Notes under the pieces: generated by a model | What the model was told of the DNA's origin: nothing | What the model saw: the letters and a program-made list of their open reading frames with translations, nothing else | The model's database searches: none | In this document: one piece after another, positions 7,522-15,222 of the stretch | Numbering within the stretch: position 1 is the first letter of the stretch | Layout of the letters: each line of letters opens with the position of its first letter | Assembly (NCBI GenBank): GCA_024277485.1 | Contig: JAJRVA010000250.1 | Location: 1-15,603 of the forward strand | Direction: 5' to 3' | DNA length: 15,603 nt | Origin: Deltaproteobacteria bacterium | Lineage (GTDB): Bacteria; Desulfobacterota; Desulfobulbia; Desulfobulbales; Desulfobulbaceae | Made by a program: the position numbers and the translations under genes

Positions 7522-8499
7522 CTATCCTGACAACACAATGTCCTGGCTGCTGCCGAGCTGTGAGGCGGTCTGCTGTATCTGTTTCAGCCGGGACCTGTAC
7601 AATACCTTTTTCAGATAACTGTTGGGCATCAGTTCCTGCGCCCGCCTGATCCGGTTTGCAAAGCGAAATGCCAGGGACGGGGAAAACCCATGTGCAGCAT
7701 CCGCCTCTGTGCAATACCCATGCAGGACCCGCAGGTTTTTCTTCCGCACATGTACCTCTTTGTTTTTACCATGCTTTTTCTCAAACCGGCGCCGGTTTTC
7801 TCTGAGCAGCCGGCGGACCTTTACCGGCTCCCGGGCAAAACTTGCTGAGCCCTGGTGATAGACAAAGGACTCTTCCATTACCTTCAGCGACACACCCTGT
7901 CCGACCGCCCTGCGACAGAAATCGGCATCCTCATAAAAACCGATGCCAAATGATTCATCCAGACCGCCGAGGTCAAGGTATGTTCCGCGACACATGGCAA
8001 CACAAAAAAAGGTCAACTGGTCGCTCGGGAAAAAACCGCCCTTGCTGTTCTCACTCCATGCGGCCCCCTGCTGCAGGATCTCCTCCGCTGTGCCGCCATG
8101 ACAAAAAATCTGCTGTTCCGTACCTGCCGCATTCGTTACCGGACCTAACACCAGAGGGGCAGGTGCTGCACGAAGCTCCCGGGCAAGAAGAGACAGGGAA
8201 TTCTCCAGCACCCTGGTATCGCTGTTGAGCAGAACAATCAGGTCTGACATTGCGGCGGCAACACCGTCGTTATTTCCGCCGGCATAACCTCTGTTCTTTT
8301 CATGAAGTATCAGCCTGATCCGTTCGTCCTGTCCAGCCGCCTCAACAAGAGCGCTGCGGGTCGGTTCATCCGAGCCGTTATCCACCACGATGAGTTCAAG
8401 GTTGAGATCCCGGACCGGGGCAAGACTTTCCAGACACGGGCCTGTTGTTCCCGCAAAATTATTATAGCTCAGGATAACAACACTGAGGTCAGGAACCAT
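7522..8499 (-). CDS. Family 2 glycosyltransferase (rhamnosyltransferase-like)
   Basis: This is an inverting GT-A fold glycosyltransferase that would add a sugar from a nucleotide donor to the growing lipid-linked glycan at the cytoplasmic face. Counting from the ATG at 8499, the 325-residue protein starts VPDLSVVILSYNN. It has DNGSDE at 40-45, NRGYAGGNN at 69-77, the metal-binding NSDT at 92-95 (the DXD position), and a DESFGIGFYEDADFCRR segment at 181-197 holding the probable catalytic acidic residues. YHQGSASF follows at 214-221. The C-terminal third is basic. The frame opens further upstream (8541), but that would overlap the methyltransferase by over 50 bases. The start chosen gives an 11-base overlap like the one between the ligase and second GT4 genes. 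The donor and acceptor cannot be told from sequence. Confidence 0.9.
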   Translation of the reverse strand: MVPDLSVVILSYNNFAGTTGPCLESLAPVRDLNLELIVVDNGSDEPTRSALVEAAGQDERIRLILHEKNRGYAGGNNDGVAAAMSDLIVLLNSDTRVLENSLSLLARELRAAPAPLVLGPVTNAAGTEQQIFCHGGTAEEILQQGAAWSENSKGGFFPSDQLTFFCVAMCRGTYLDLGGLDESFGIGFYEDADFCRRAVGQGVSLKVMEESFVYHQGSASFAREPVKVRRLLRENRRRFEKKHGKNKEVHVRKKNLRVLHGYCTEADAAHGFSPSLAFRFANRIRRAQELMPNSYLKKVLYRSRLKQIQQTASQLGSSQDIVLSG

Positions 8500-9244
8500 A
8501 GTCTTTGCCTTTTTTCGCGGTGTACACAAACTGGGTCGCAATCACATTTCGCATGAGATGCATGTATCGGCCCCGTAATCTTTTTCCAATGAACGGAATG
8601 AAACGCAGGATATCCGTGGGCGCCAGCAGGCGGAAGTCAAACATCATTTTGACTGGGCAGATATCCTGAAAGCTGAAACCGGATTCCTGAACCAGGTAAC
8701 CGCAATCCTGCAGCAGAGACGGAAAGTTTTTCAGGGTAAAAAAACGCAGATGGTCCCGGTCAAGGATACCATAGTCCTCATACTCCCAGCGGCCGAACAA
8801 GAGACGCAGCCTGCATTTCCAGTGGGCGATATTACAGGTGGAGACAACCAGCAGTCCCTCATCATCCAGCCAGTCGCGAACTTTCACAAGCATGGCCTCC
8901 GGCCGGGCAAGATGTTCTATCACCTGGGACATGAAAACGACATTAAACAGCCTGTGGCTGCGTCTGCGTATATACTCGTCGACTCGTGCTTGAGTTTCCG
9001 CGAGGTCGGCATACCCGCAGATGACGTCCACCCCTCTTGTTGCCGCCACTGCCGCCTGATCAGGGTCTGCCTCAACAGCAACAACCGTACAGTTTTTCTC
9101 CTCTTTCAGGTACCGGGACAGGTGTCCGGTGGCGCAGCCGATTTCCAGAACCCGGCTGCCGGAAGGAATCATCTCCAGCTGAATGCGGTCAATATTGTTT
9201 GTATTGAGCGAGGCAAAATCGAGGCGGTCATGATAATATTTCAT
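8489..9244 (-). CDS. Class I SAM-dependent methyltransferase in the glycan cluster
   Basis: The protein (251 residues from ATG 9244) has the Rossmann-type SAM site: VLEIGCATGH at 32-41 (motif I), VVAVEADP at 54-61 with the acidic residue that holds the ribose, and FNVVFMSQVIEHL at 100-112, typical of methyltransferase types 11/12/23. The C-terminal region (about 195-240) contains FRLLAPTDILRFIPFIGKRL, which may touch the membrane. I infer that it methylates a sugar, either as glycan modification or chain-end capping, because it lies between glycosyltransferase genes. The frame is open up to 9382, but the extra 46 codons have unnatural composition and overlap another coding frame. An AAGGGGG ribosome site lies about 9 bases before the chosen ATG. 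Confidence 0.88.
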   Translation of the reverse strand: MKYYHDRLDFASLNTNNIDRIQLEMIPSGSRVLEIGCATGHLSRYLKEEKNCTVVAVEADPDQAAVAATRGVDVICGYADLAETQARVDEYIRRRSHRLFNVVFMSQVIEHLARPEAMLVKVRDWLDDEGLLVVSTCNIAHWKCRLRLLFGRWEYEDYGILDRDHLRFFTLKNFPSLLQDCGYLVQESGFSFQDICPVKMMFDFRLLAPTDILRFIPFIGKRLRGRYMHLMRNVIATQFVYTAKKGKDYGS

Positions 9245-9413
9245 AGCGTGGCACCCCCTTGAAACAGTCTTTGAACCGGGCACGGTCCTGCTTTGGCACA
9301 GAAAGAAATACCGGGATCCGGTCAGTATTGAACCGGTGAATGCTTCTGACCATCCGCCTGGCCCGCAGCATGTCATCGCCATAGGTTTTACAGAAAAGTA
9401 CCAGCGGCTCCAT
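9228..9413 (-). pseudogene. 61-residue N-terminal fragment resembling DUF6492-type (glycosyltransferase-like) proteins
   Basis: The fragment begins MEPLVLFCKTYGDDMLRA and continues with MVRSIHRFNTDRIPVFLSVP and KQDRARFKDCF. This looks like the conserved N-terminal strand-helix-strand of DUF6492 proteins, which usually run to about 250-300 residues. Here it ends after 61 codons, where the frame runs into the first 17 bases of the methyltransferase gene. It has a good ribosome site (AAGGGTGG directly before ATG), so a short peptide is probably still made. The simplest reading is a gene whose 3' part was lost by deletion; a functional small protein is less likely. The family assignment is from pattern memory and should be checked. 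Confidence 0.55.
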
Positions 9414-9505
9414 CCACCCTTACCCCTGACCTGAAATCACTGCCCGAAAGACAGAGGAAGGAATGATGCGCATAGTCGGGTTGTCCCTGCAAGACCAGTT
9501 TCTCA

Positions 9506-10834
9506 TCATTTCACCTGTTCAACCACGTCAATCAAATTCCGGACAGTCTGTTCAATGGTGTACGGAGAACTCAGGCCTGTCCCCTCAAGCCCTTTATCCC
9601 TCCAGGTACAAATACACTCCCTGAACGCTTTTTTTATGCTGTTCACATCATCAGGATCAGCAAGTTGATGACCGCATTCAAGCAGCATCCGGCCCAGTTC
9701 CGTCGTTTCAGCGGTTAAGCCGAGGATGGGACGCCCGGTCAGGAGGTACTCGTAAACCTTGGAGGGAATATATTCTTCGCAGACGAAGTCACGGCCATGC
9801 AAAATCAACAGAACATCACTCTTCTTCATGGCCTCCACAACCTGCTGGCGGCCTGACTTTCCGGAAACCGGATCATATTCAAGACGTCCATGCAGCGTCA
9901 GTACCGATCCAAGGGGAAAAGAGGCCTGTGCCTTCCCGGAAACATCATCAAGGTCTGATCCATATATATTGAGTGAGACGAGCTGCTTAAGTTCAGGTTC
10001 TTCTCGGAACAGGTCATGAAAGGCCTGCATGACCAGGGAAAGGTTCCGGCCGCCGGAGAGTGATCCGAAGTATCCGAAATAAATGCGTTCCCGTCTGGAA
10101 TACACCACACCGGGAGTATCCGGCGGGTCGGCTCCCGGGCGAAGAACTACCTTTTTCCCCGTAATCGGGTGCCGTCGGTCAGCACTGGCCAGGGCATGCT
10201 CCGTAAAATAGATCACCGCTGCCGCGTGCCTGCAGATGACTTTTTCCAGCCAGTTATTAAAAAGATATCGCTGGTTCCGTTTTCGTTTCTCTGCATCATA
10301 CACAAGCGGGTCATGCAGCTCGGCAACCCAGGGCAGACCGGAGAGTCTGTGCAGGATATAACCGGCCATATGCGTCGTTGCCGGGCCTGCCGTAGTGTAA
10401 ATTATTTCAGGATGATAGCGAAAAATCAAAAATATTCCCCTGAATGCAGCACTGAGGCCCCACGACCAGTGAGTTTCCAGGTGAACAACCAGACGTTCGA
10501 GCAGGTAGAACGGCAGGAGAAAAGCTGAGCATACTGTCTTCAGAACTCCCCAGAAACCACCTGATTTTTCCTTGTTTTTTAACAGGTACCGCAGTTCATA
10601 GCGAAAACCTGATGGAAAAAGGGAAAAGACACGAAAATGGGGAAACCGCCGGTCCTTCAGGCCGAGAGGAGCACTTATGACCACAGGCAGAACACCCTCT
10701 GCAAGAAGAAAAGGGATCCGGTCAGTGATGGTCTGGCTGGCCGCCTTTCCATCAGCATTGAAAAAATAGGCAAGAATAAGCCATTTCCCGGATTTCCCTT
10801 TTGCATTTTCCATGCTTTCTCTTTCAATATTCAT
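9506..10834 (-). CDS. Family 4 glycosyltransferase (GT-B fold)
   Basis: This is a retaining GT-B glycosyltransferase, probably acting on lipid-linked sugars at the membrane. Counting from ATG 10834 (442 residues), the N-terminal half contains WLILAYFF (18-25), a hydrophobic membrane-associating stretch (about 97-117) and AELHDPLVYD (171-180). The C-terminal half contains FGYFGSLSGGRN (253-264) and the donor-binding EX7E pattern, E354 to E362, within CEEYIPSKVYEYL. This layout resembles WbuB-like enzymes. The frame is open to 10912, but that would overlap the ligase gene by about 90 bases. ATG 10834 (11-base overlap) and ATG 10813 are both plausible. A 92-base gap with no clear feature separates it from the fragment downstream. 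Confidence 0.88.
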   Translation of the reverse strand: MNIERESMENAKGKSGKWLILAYFFNADGKAASQTITDRIPFLLAEGVLPVVISAPLGLKDRRFPHFRVFSLFPSGFRYELRYLLKNKEKSGGFWGVLKTVCSAFLLPFYLLERLVVHLETHWSWGLSAAFRGIFLIFRYHPEIIYTTAGPATTHMAGYILHRLSGLPWVAELHDPLVYDAEKRKRNQRYLFNNWLEKVICRHAAAVIYFTEHALASADRRHPITGKKVVLRPGADPPDTPGVVYSRRERIYFGYFGSLSGGRNLSLVMQAFHDLFREEPELKQLVSLNIYGSDLDDVSGKAQASFPLGSVLTLHGRLEYDPVSGKSGRQQVVEAMKKSDVLLILHGRDFVCEEYIPSKVYEYLLTGRPILGLTAETTELGRMLLECGHQLADPDDVNSIKKAFRECICTWRDKGLEGTGLSSPYTIEQTVRNLIDVVEQVK

Positions 10835-12035
10835 GGGCCTTCGCCGGGCCGTCCCCAGGCTTGTATAATACCGCGCTGAAAAAGGAAAAGGCAAACCCGG
10901 TTTCATACACAATCAGGTATGACTCACTGAACATGATGACCAGAAAAAACAGCGGAAATGCAAAACGAGCCCCCTGGAATTCGTCCCCCACAGCCATGGC
11001 CTGCCTTATCTGCGCCCAGAAAACGGCTAACAGTGCGGCAAGCCCCATGAGGCCGAACTGACTGAGAACCAGGACATACTGGTTATGGGGATTATCAGTG
11101 GCGACCATTGCAGGTGACCTTGCCCTGTTCACCCCGGCATATTCCATTTTGAAATCACCTGTCCCAACGCCGACCAGGGGATTATCCTTTATGATCTCCC
11201 ATGAATTTTTCCAGAACTGAAGCCTCAGGCCGATGGAGGTGTTGGGGTTTTCCGTAAAGCTGCTTATCTCCTCCCTGACCATATTCACTCTTTTCTGAAA
11301 AGTCGGGCTGAGGGTATACCCGGCAAAAAAAATAACCGGCAGCACGATCCCGGCAATGATGAGTCCTTTCCATATATTTTTGCGGTAATACTGGAGCATC
11401 AGGATCGTCAGCATAGCAAAAAAGGCAACCTGTCCCGCCCTGCCCTCTGTGATGAACATATTCAAGGCCATGGCCAGGGCCACGACAGCAAGACCGGAGC
11501 GCAGGACACGGGCAAGTCTCCCCCACAGCACTTCATGCATGACAAAGTAAAACCCTAATGCCAGCAGGGGATTATAGACCACGTGAAAGACTTTCCTGGT
11601 GGGATGCTCGGGGGTTACCCCGCCGTAATGAAAGAGGTCGAACCAGGCCAGGTAGGTGGACACCATGACCGCAACAAGACCGGCCAGGAAAAAAAAGATG
11701 TAGCGGCGACGGTGAGCCGGCCGAACTGCAGCGAGAAAAACAGGCATCAGGGCAAGTTTCCACTGTTTTTCAAGCATTCCCAGCCCGGAGGCCATGTCCC
11801 CGGTCCAGAGCAGACCGACAACATGCAGGCCGAGATAGATCAGGACCGCAACAGCAACTTCACTGCGAAAAATTTCCGCCGCTTTCTCCCTGTACCCTCC
11901 CTCTATCACCCAGCAAAAAAGGACAAGGACGGCAAGAACACTGAGCGCGGATGTTGAGACCGTCAGGCTGAAAGCCAGTAACGGGAGCAGCAGGGAATTT
12001 GCCCTGCCTGCGGTGCGCTGAATTGTGTTTCCCAT
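10824..12035 (-). CDS. O-antigen ligase/polymerase family membrane protein (WaaL/Wzy-type)
   Basis: The 403-residue protein is very hydrophobic, with about ten to twelve membrane segments. It has one larger periplasmic loop (about 240-315) and the Wzy_C-type pattern: ITEGRAGQ (195-202), GLRLQFWKNSWEI (269-281), NPLVGVGTGDF (285-295) and NPHNQYVLVLSQFGLMGL (315-332). The conserved Arg and the His in NPHNQ match residues important in WaaL-family enzymes. Such proteins either transfer O-antigen from undecaprenyl diphosphate to lipid A-core or polymerise repeat units. A position among core-type glycosyltransferases next to msbA favours a ligase, but sequence alone does not separate the two. Confidence 0.88.
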   Translation of the reverse strand: MGNTIQRTAGRANSLLLPLLAFSLTVSTSALSVLAVLVLFCWVIEGGYREKAAEIFRSEVAVAVLIYLGLHVVGLLWTGDMASGLGMLEKQWKLALMPVFLAAVRPAHRRRYIFFFLAGLVAVMVSTYLAWFDLFHYGGVTPEHPTRKVFHVVYNPLLALGFYFVMHEVLWGRLARVLRSGLAVVALAMALNMFITEGRAGQVAFFAMLTILMLQYYRKNIWKGLIIAGIVLPVIFFAGYTLSPTFQKRVNMVREEISSFTENPNTSIGLRLQFWKNSWEIIKDNPLVGVGTGDFKMEYAGVNRARSPAMVATDNPHNQYVLVLSQFGLMGLAALLAVFWAQIRQAMAVGDEFQGARFAFPLFFLVIMFSESYLIVYETGFAFSFFSAVLYKPGDGPAKAHEY

Positions 12036-12058
12036 TCGTTCAGTACCCTGGCTTTATG

Positions 12059-12087
12059 AGTATTTTCCCACAGGGTATACAATACAA
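12059..12087 (-). promoter_or_regulatory. Weak promoter-like pair upstream of the ligase gene
   Basis: On the minus strand TTGTAT (12087-12082), a 17-base spacer and AATACT (12064-12059) lie in the 102-base gap before the ligase gene. Only about 4 of 6 bases in each box fit the consensus, and the gap is AT-rich, so this may be chance. Confidence 0.22.
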
Positions 12088-12137
12088 CCCATTTTCGTTG
12101 CCATAAATTCGGCAATACAGCATAATTTCAGGCCTTT

Positions 12138-13238
12138 TCATCCCACCCTGACACCATGGCCGGAGTAGATCTCAAGAAGGTTGTCCATCATCGTCTGCAG
12201 ACCATATTTTCTGCTTATGGCCCGGCGCTGCTGCCTGACCTTTTCCTCATCTCGCTGCAGATGATCCCGCAAATATATTAATCCCTGACAGGCCGCCTGC
12301 AGATCATCATAATCAATAAGCCTGTACGTCTGCACACAGGAGAGAGGCTCCAGGATGGAAGGCGTACGGCAGACGAGAAGGGGCAGCCCGTACAGTAACC
12401 CCTGGATAAAAGACTGGGCAATACCCTCTGTCTCCCAGGAAGAAAAAAACAGGATATCAAAGGCAGAAAAGAAATCTTCCGGCCTTTCCTGGTGGCCCGT
12501 AAAAATAAAACGGTCCTGCACTCCCAGTTTTTCCACTTCGGCCCGCAGGATGGGCATATCATCGCCATCGCCGACCAGCATGAATTTATAGTTGTCCGGC
12601 ATTGTCGCGGCTGTCCTGATAATGAAGATCTGTCCCTTGTAGATACGGAGAAAACCGACGTTGCCGACCAGGATTTCATCTTCCTCAATGCCGTAGCGGG
12701 CCCGGACTTCTCTCCGCTTTTCCGGAGAAAACCGGAAACGGGTCTCATCAATACCCGTGGGCTGCACGACAATCTTATCTGCCGGGACACCCTGCTCTGC
12801 CAGACCGTCACGGATAGCCTCGCTGCAGGCAAGTATAACATGGGAAAACAGGTTATAGCTGACAGCTGAGGAAATGGGTGACAGTACATGACGGGTGCGG
12901 ATCACCAGCGGCACCCTGTGCAGCCTGGCTGCAGCACCGGCCATCCAGCTGTCTTCGGAGGAATGGGTATTGACCACTGCCGGTTTTATTTTCTTCAGGG
13001 TCCTGAACAGGGCCCGCCAGGAAGGAATGTGAAACTTGGAAGTGAATTCCACCGGATGGACAGTGAATCCTTCCTCTCTTCCACGCCTGGCAAGTTCGCT
13101 CTGTTCCGGCACCACAAGACCACAGCGGAAACCATGTTCACGCATTCCCCTGAGCTCGGTCAGGGTCCTGATCTCCTGTCCTCCCCAACTTCTTGACCAG
13201 TCGGTATGGACAATTAACGGGGGTTCATGGCATGTCAT
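12138..13238 (-). CDS. Family 4 glycosyltransferase (LPS core type)
   Basis: The protein (366 residues from ATG 13238) is a GT-B glycosyltransferase. The N-terminal domain starts LIVHTDWSRSWGGQEIRTL (8-26), where WGGQE is the loop near the acceptor and donor sites. The C-terminal domain has VVQPTGIDETRF (157-168), VGNVGFLRIYKGQ (191-203), LVGDGD (221-226) and FTGHQERPEDFFSAFDIL. At the donor-binding EX7E position it has E271 but Gln at 279 in place of the second Glu. It is the first gene after msbA, so I infer a step in core oligosaccharide assembly. The frame also allows a TTG start two codons earlier; neither start has a strong ribosome site. A 78-base gap follows msbA. Confidence 0.88.
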   Translation of the reverse strand: MTCHEPPLIVHTDWSRSWGGQEIRTLTELRGMREHGFRCGLVVPEQSELARRGREEGFTVHPVEFTSKFHIPSWRALFRTLKKIKPAVVNTHSSEDSWMAGAAARLHRVPLVIRTRHVLSPISSAVSYNLFSHVILACSEAIRDGLAEQGVPADKIVVQPTGIDETRFRFSPEKRREVRARYGIEEDEILVGNVGFLRIYKGQIFIIRTAATMPDNYKFMLVGDGDDMPILRAEVEKLGVQDRFIFTGHQERPEDFFSAFDILFFSSWETEGIAQSFIQGLLYGLPLLVCRTPSILEPLSCVQTYRLIDYDDLQAACQGLIYLRDHLQRDEEKVRQQRRAISRKYGLQTMMDNLLEIYSGHGVRVG

Positions 13239-13316
13239 TATCAAGGCAGCCTGAAAAAATTAGCAGGTCTTGAAAAAAGTAACCGTACAGGGCAATGAGG
13301 GATACCTCTGTCCATC

Positions 13317-14213
13317 TCAGTCAATGTATTGCATCTGATGCAGGATTTCATACTCTCCGTGGAGCGCAAGCAGTTCGTCATGGCTGCCCTCCTCCACAAT
13401 CCTTCCGTTCTTTAAAACTATTATCCGGTCGGCATTCTTGATCGTGGACAGACGATGGGCGATGACGATGGTGGTCCTGTGCTGCATGAGATTTTCCAGC
13501 GCTTTCTGAACCTGGCGTTCAGACTCGGTATCCAGGGAGGAGGTTGCCTCGTCAAGCACCAGGATCGGGGTATCCTTGAGAAGCGCCCGGGCAATGGACA
13601 GCCGCTGCCGCTCGCCGCCGGACAACCTGGCCCCGGATTCACCGATAACGGTATCAAAACCCCTGGGAAGCTCCTGGATGAAATCAATCGCATAGGCCGC
13701 CCGGGCGGCGGCTTCCACCTCGTCCCTGGAGCATCCCTCCCGGCCATAGGCAATGTTATTGTATACCGTGTCGTTAAACAGGATGGTCTGCTGGGTAACA
13801 ATGGCAATCTGCCGGCGGAGTGATTTCAGGGTAACATCCTTGATATTGATCCCGTCAATGAGCACCTCCCCCTGCTGGATATCATAGAACCGGGGAATCA
13901 GGTTGGACAGTGTTGTCTTGCCGCTGCCGCTGGGACCCACGATGGCAAGGACCTCCCCTTTTTTCACCCGCAGATTGAGGTTGTGCAGTACCGGCTCCTC
14001 ATCATTGTAGCAGAAATCAATATTTTTAAATTCAATTGTAACCGCAAACGGCGGCAGCTCACCTGCCTCATCTTTCTCCACAATGTTTGAACGGATATCC
14101 AGCAGAGTGAAAATCCTGTTGGCGGCCGCCATGCCGGTTTGAATGGTGGAGTTGATCTTACTCACGCCCTTGATCGGATCATACAGCATGATCAGGGCAG
14201 TCAGAAAGGCCAT
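13317..14213 (-). pseudogene. msbA: MsbA C-terminal part: TM6 and ATP-binding domain (split by an in-frame stop)
   Basis: This part holds the last membrane helix (FLTALIMLYDPIKGV, residues 3-17 from ATG 14213) and a complete ABC ATPase domain: Walker A GPSGSGKT (93-100), Q-loop VTQQT (Gln 141), signature LSGGE (198-202), Walker B ILVLDE (217-222), D-loop SSLD (225-228) and switch His 253 in IAHRLS. Nothing in the ATPase is missing. It is in the same reading frame as the upstream part, separated only by TAA TTC. Translation could resume at the ATG six bases after the start of the stop codon, but there is no good ribosome site. On its own it has one membrane helix and would not form a transporter; pairing with the N-terminal part could. 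Confidence 0.85.
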
Positions 14214-14216
14214 GAA

Positions 14217-15047
14217 TTAACCCGGGGTTGAATTCCCTTTCAGGACCTGGTAACCGCCAAACCAGATAATCAGCGCCATGGCCAGGCCGCCGATGATTTC
14301 CATCAGGGGATGCGACATGCTCCGGTACCAGTTCTCCTTCATGAGGATGTCATAAATGGCATCAATTTTTTTCCTGAACCGCATGCGCTCGTACTGTTCC
14401 ATGCAGAATGCCTTGACGATCCGTGCTCCGGAGATGGTCTCATGCAGGATTCCGGAGGTTTCCCCGAGTGTTTCCTGGTAGTTTGTACTGACCTGACGGA
14501 ACCTCCTGCCAAAGTAGACAATGGGGGTAAAGGCGAGCGGGAAAAAAACAAGCGAAAGGGTTGCCAGCCGCCAGTCCATGTAAAAAATGACCACAAGGAG
14601 GCTCACCACGGAGACGGCATCTTTCAATATCCTGATCAGGGCATTGGAAACAGCGCCCTGCAGCAGGGCGACATCGTTGATTATCCTTGAGGTCAGGCTG
14701 CCGGTGGAATTCTTGTAAAAAAAGTTCAGGGACAGGTCATGTATGTGCGCGTATATCCGGTCCCGAAGATCACGGATAACACGCTGTCCGACTCCTTCCA
14801 GGACATAGGAGTAGATAAAATAAAAAATGCCTTTCACCGAGAAAAGCACAATCAGGCCCAAGGGGAGAAGTTTCAGCAGGGTCTCATCTTTGTTGACAAA
14901 GATGTCGTCCACCACATATTTCACAATCCAGGCCTGGGCAGCATTCAGACCTGCCACAATGATCATGCCGACCACAGCCAGGATAAGCCTGCTGCGGTAC
15001 GGTCGTATAACAGGATAGATCCTGGCGATGATTTCTTTATTTGTCAT
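14217..15047 (-). pseudogene. msbA: MsbA N-terminal part: TM1-TM5 (split by an in-frame stop)
   Basis: MsbA flips lipid A-core across the inner membrane using ATP. This 276-residue part carries the first five helices of the ABC exporter domain (about 20-40, 60-78, 135-155, 160-180, 248-268) and the family patterns LRDRIYAHIHDLSLNFF, STGSLTSRIINDV and GARIVKAF. It ends ...GNSTPG followed by TAA, precisely in the short periplasmic loop between TM5 and TM6. Adding the stop codon, one Phe codon and the 298-codon second part gives about 576 codons, the normal MsbA length. A single base change at 14219 would restore an intact gene (GAA, giving PGEF). Whether this is a true mutation, a sequencing error or a working split gene cannot be decided here. 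There is no clear ribosome site before ATG 15047. Confidence 0.87.
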
Positions 15048-15066
15048 GAATATATTATTTTATCTG

Positions 15067-15085
15067 CCGGCAGACAACCTGCCGG
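15067..15085 (-). promoter_or_regulatory. 7-bp hairpin in the msbA leader
   Basis: CCGGCAG and CTGCCGG form a perfect 7-bp stem with a 5-base loop about 20 bases before the msbA start codon. An AT-rich stretch without a ribosome site lies between hairpin and start. No T-run follows, so it is not an intrinsic terminator. Confidence 0.4.
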
Positions 15086-15102
15086 ATCATGCTGTAGTTG
15101 TA

Positions 15103-15139
15103 TCAGGGCCGGCTGGAAAACTGGAAGATGCTGCCCTGA
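15103..15139 (-). promoter_or_regulatory. Second hairpin in the msbA leader
   Basis: TCAGGGC (minus 15139-15133) pairs perfectly with GCCCTGA (15109-15103), a 7-bp stem with a 23-base loop, between the predicted transcription start and the hairpin at 15067-15085. Confidence 0.3.
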
Positions 15140-15166
15140 AAAGGGAAAACAATGCATAGCTGTGCA

Positions 15167-15195
15167 GTTTTAGAAGAAAGCCCTGTTTTTGTCAA
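15167..15195 (-). promoter_or_regulatory. Sigma70-type promoter of the msbA/glycan cluster
   Basis: On the minus strand a perfect TTGACA (15195-15190) is followed by a 17-base spacer and TAAAAC (15172-15167, 4 of 6 consensus bases). It lies in the gap between the U32 peptidase gene and msbA, with transcription expected to start near 15160, giving a leader of about 113 bases. Confidence 0.6.
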
Positions 15196-15222
15196 GGACA
15201 GCGGCGAATTCTATGCCTGGAA

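Noticed and set aside
7463..7714. 83-codon minus-strand frame at the end of the GT2 gene
   Set aside because: Mostly inside GT2 in another frame; the part beyond the GT2 stop has no protein-like pattern.
8750..9262. Plus-strand open frame of 170 codons
   Set aside because: It is the complement of the methyltransferase gene, whose SAM motifs are clear; no ribosome site or family pattern.
9245..9382. 46-codon N-terminal extension of the methyltransferase frame
   Set aside because: The added residues are Cys/Gly/Ser-rich with no family resemblance and overlap a better frame (the DUF6492-like fragment); ATG 9244 has a good ribosome site.
12098..12115. Inverted repeat TTGCC-8-GGCAA before the ligase gene
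   Set aside because: A 5-bp stem with an 8-base loop is easily found by chance and has no T-run or promoter next to it.
12278..12889. Second minus-strand frame of 203 codons
   Set aside because: It is a shifted-frame shadow of the GT4 gene at 12138-13238, rich in Ser, Arg, Cys and Pro.
14211..14219. Recoded stop (selenocysteine or pyrrolysine) in msbA
   Set aside because: The codon is TAA, not TGA or TAG, and there is no reason for such a residue in a TM5-TM6 loop.
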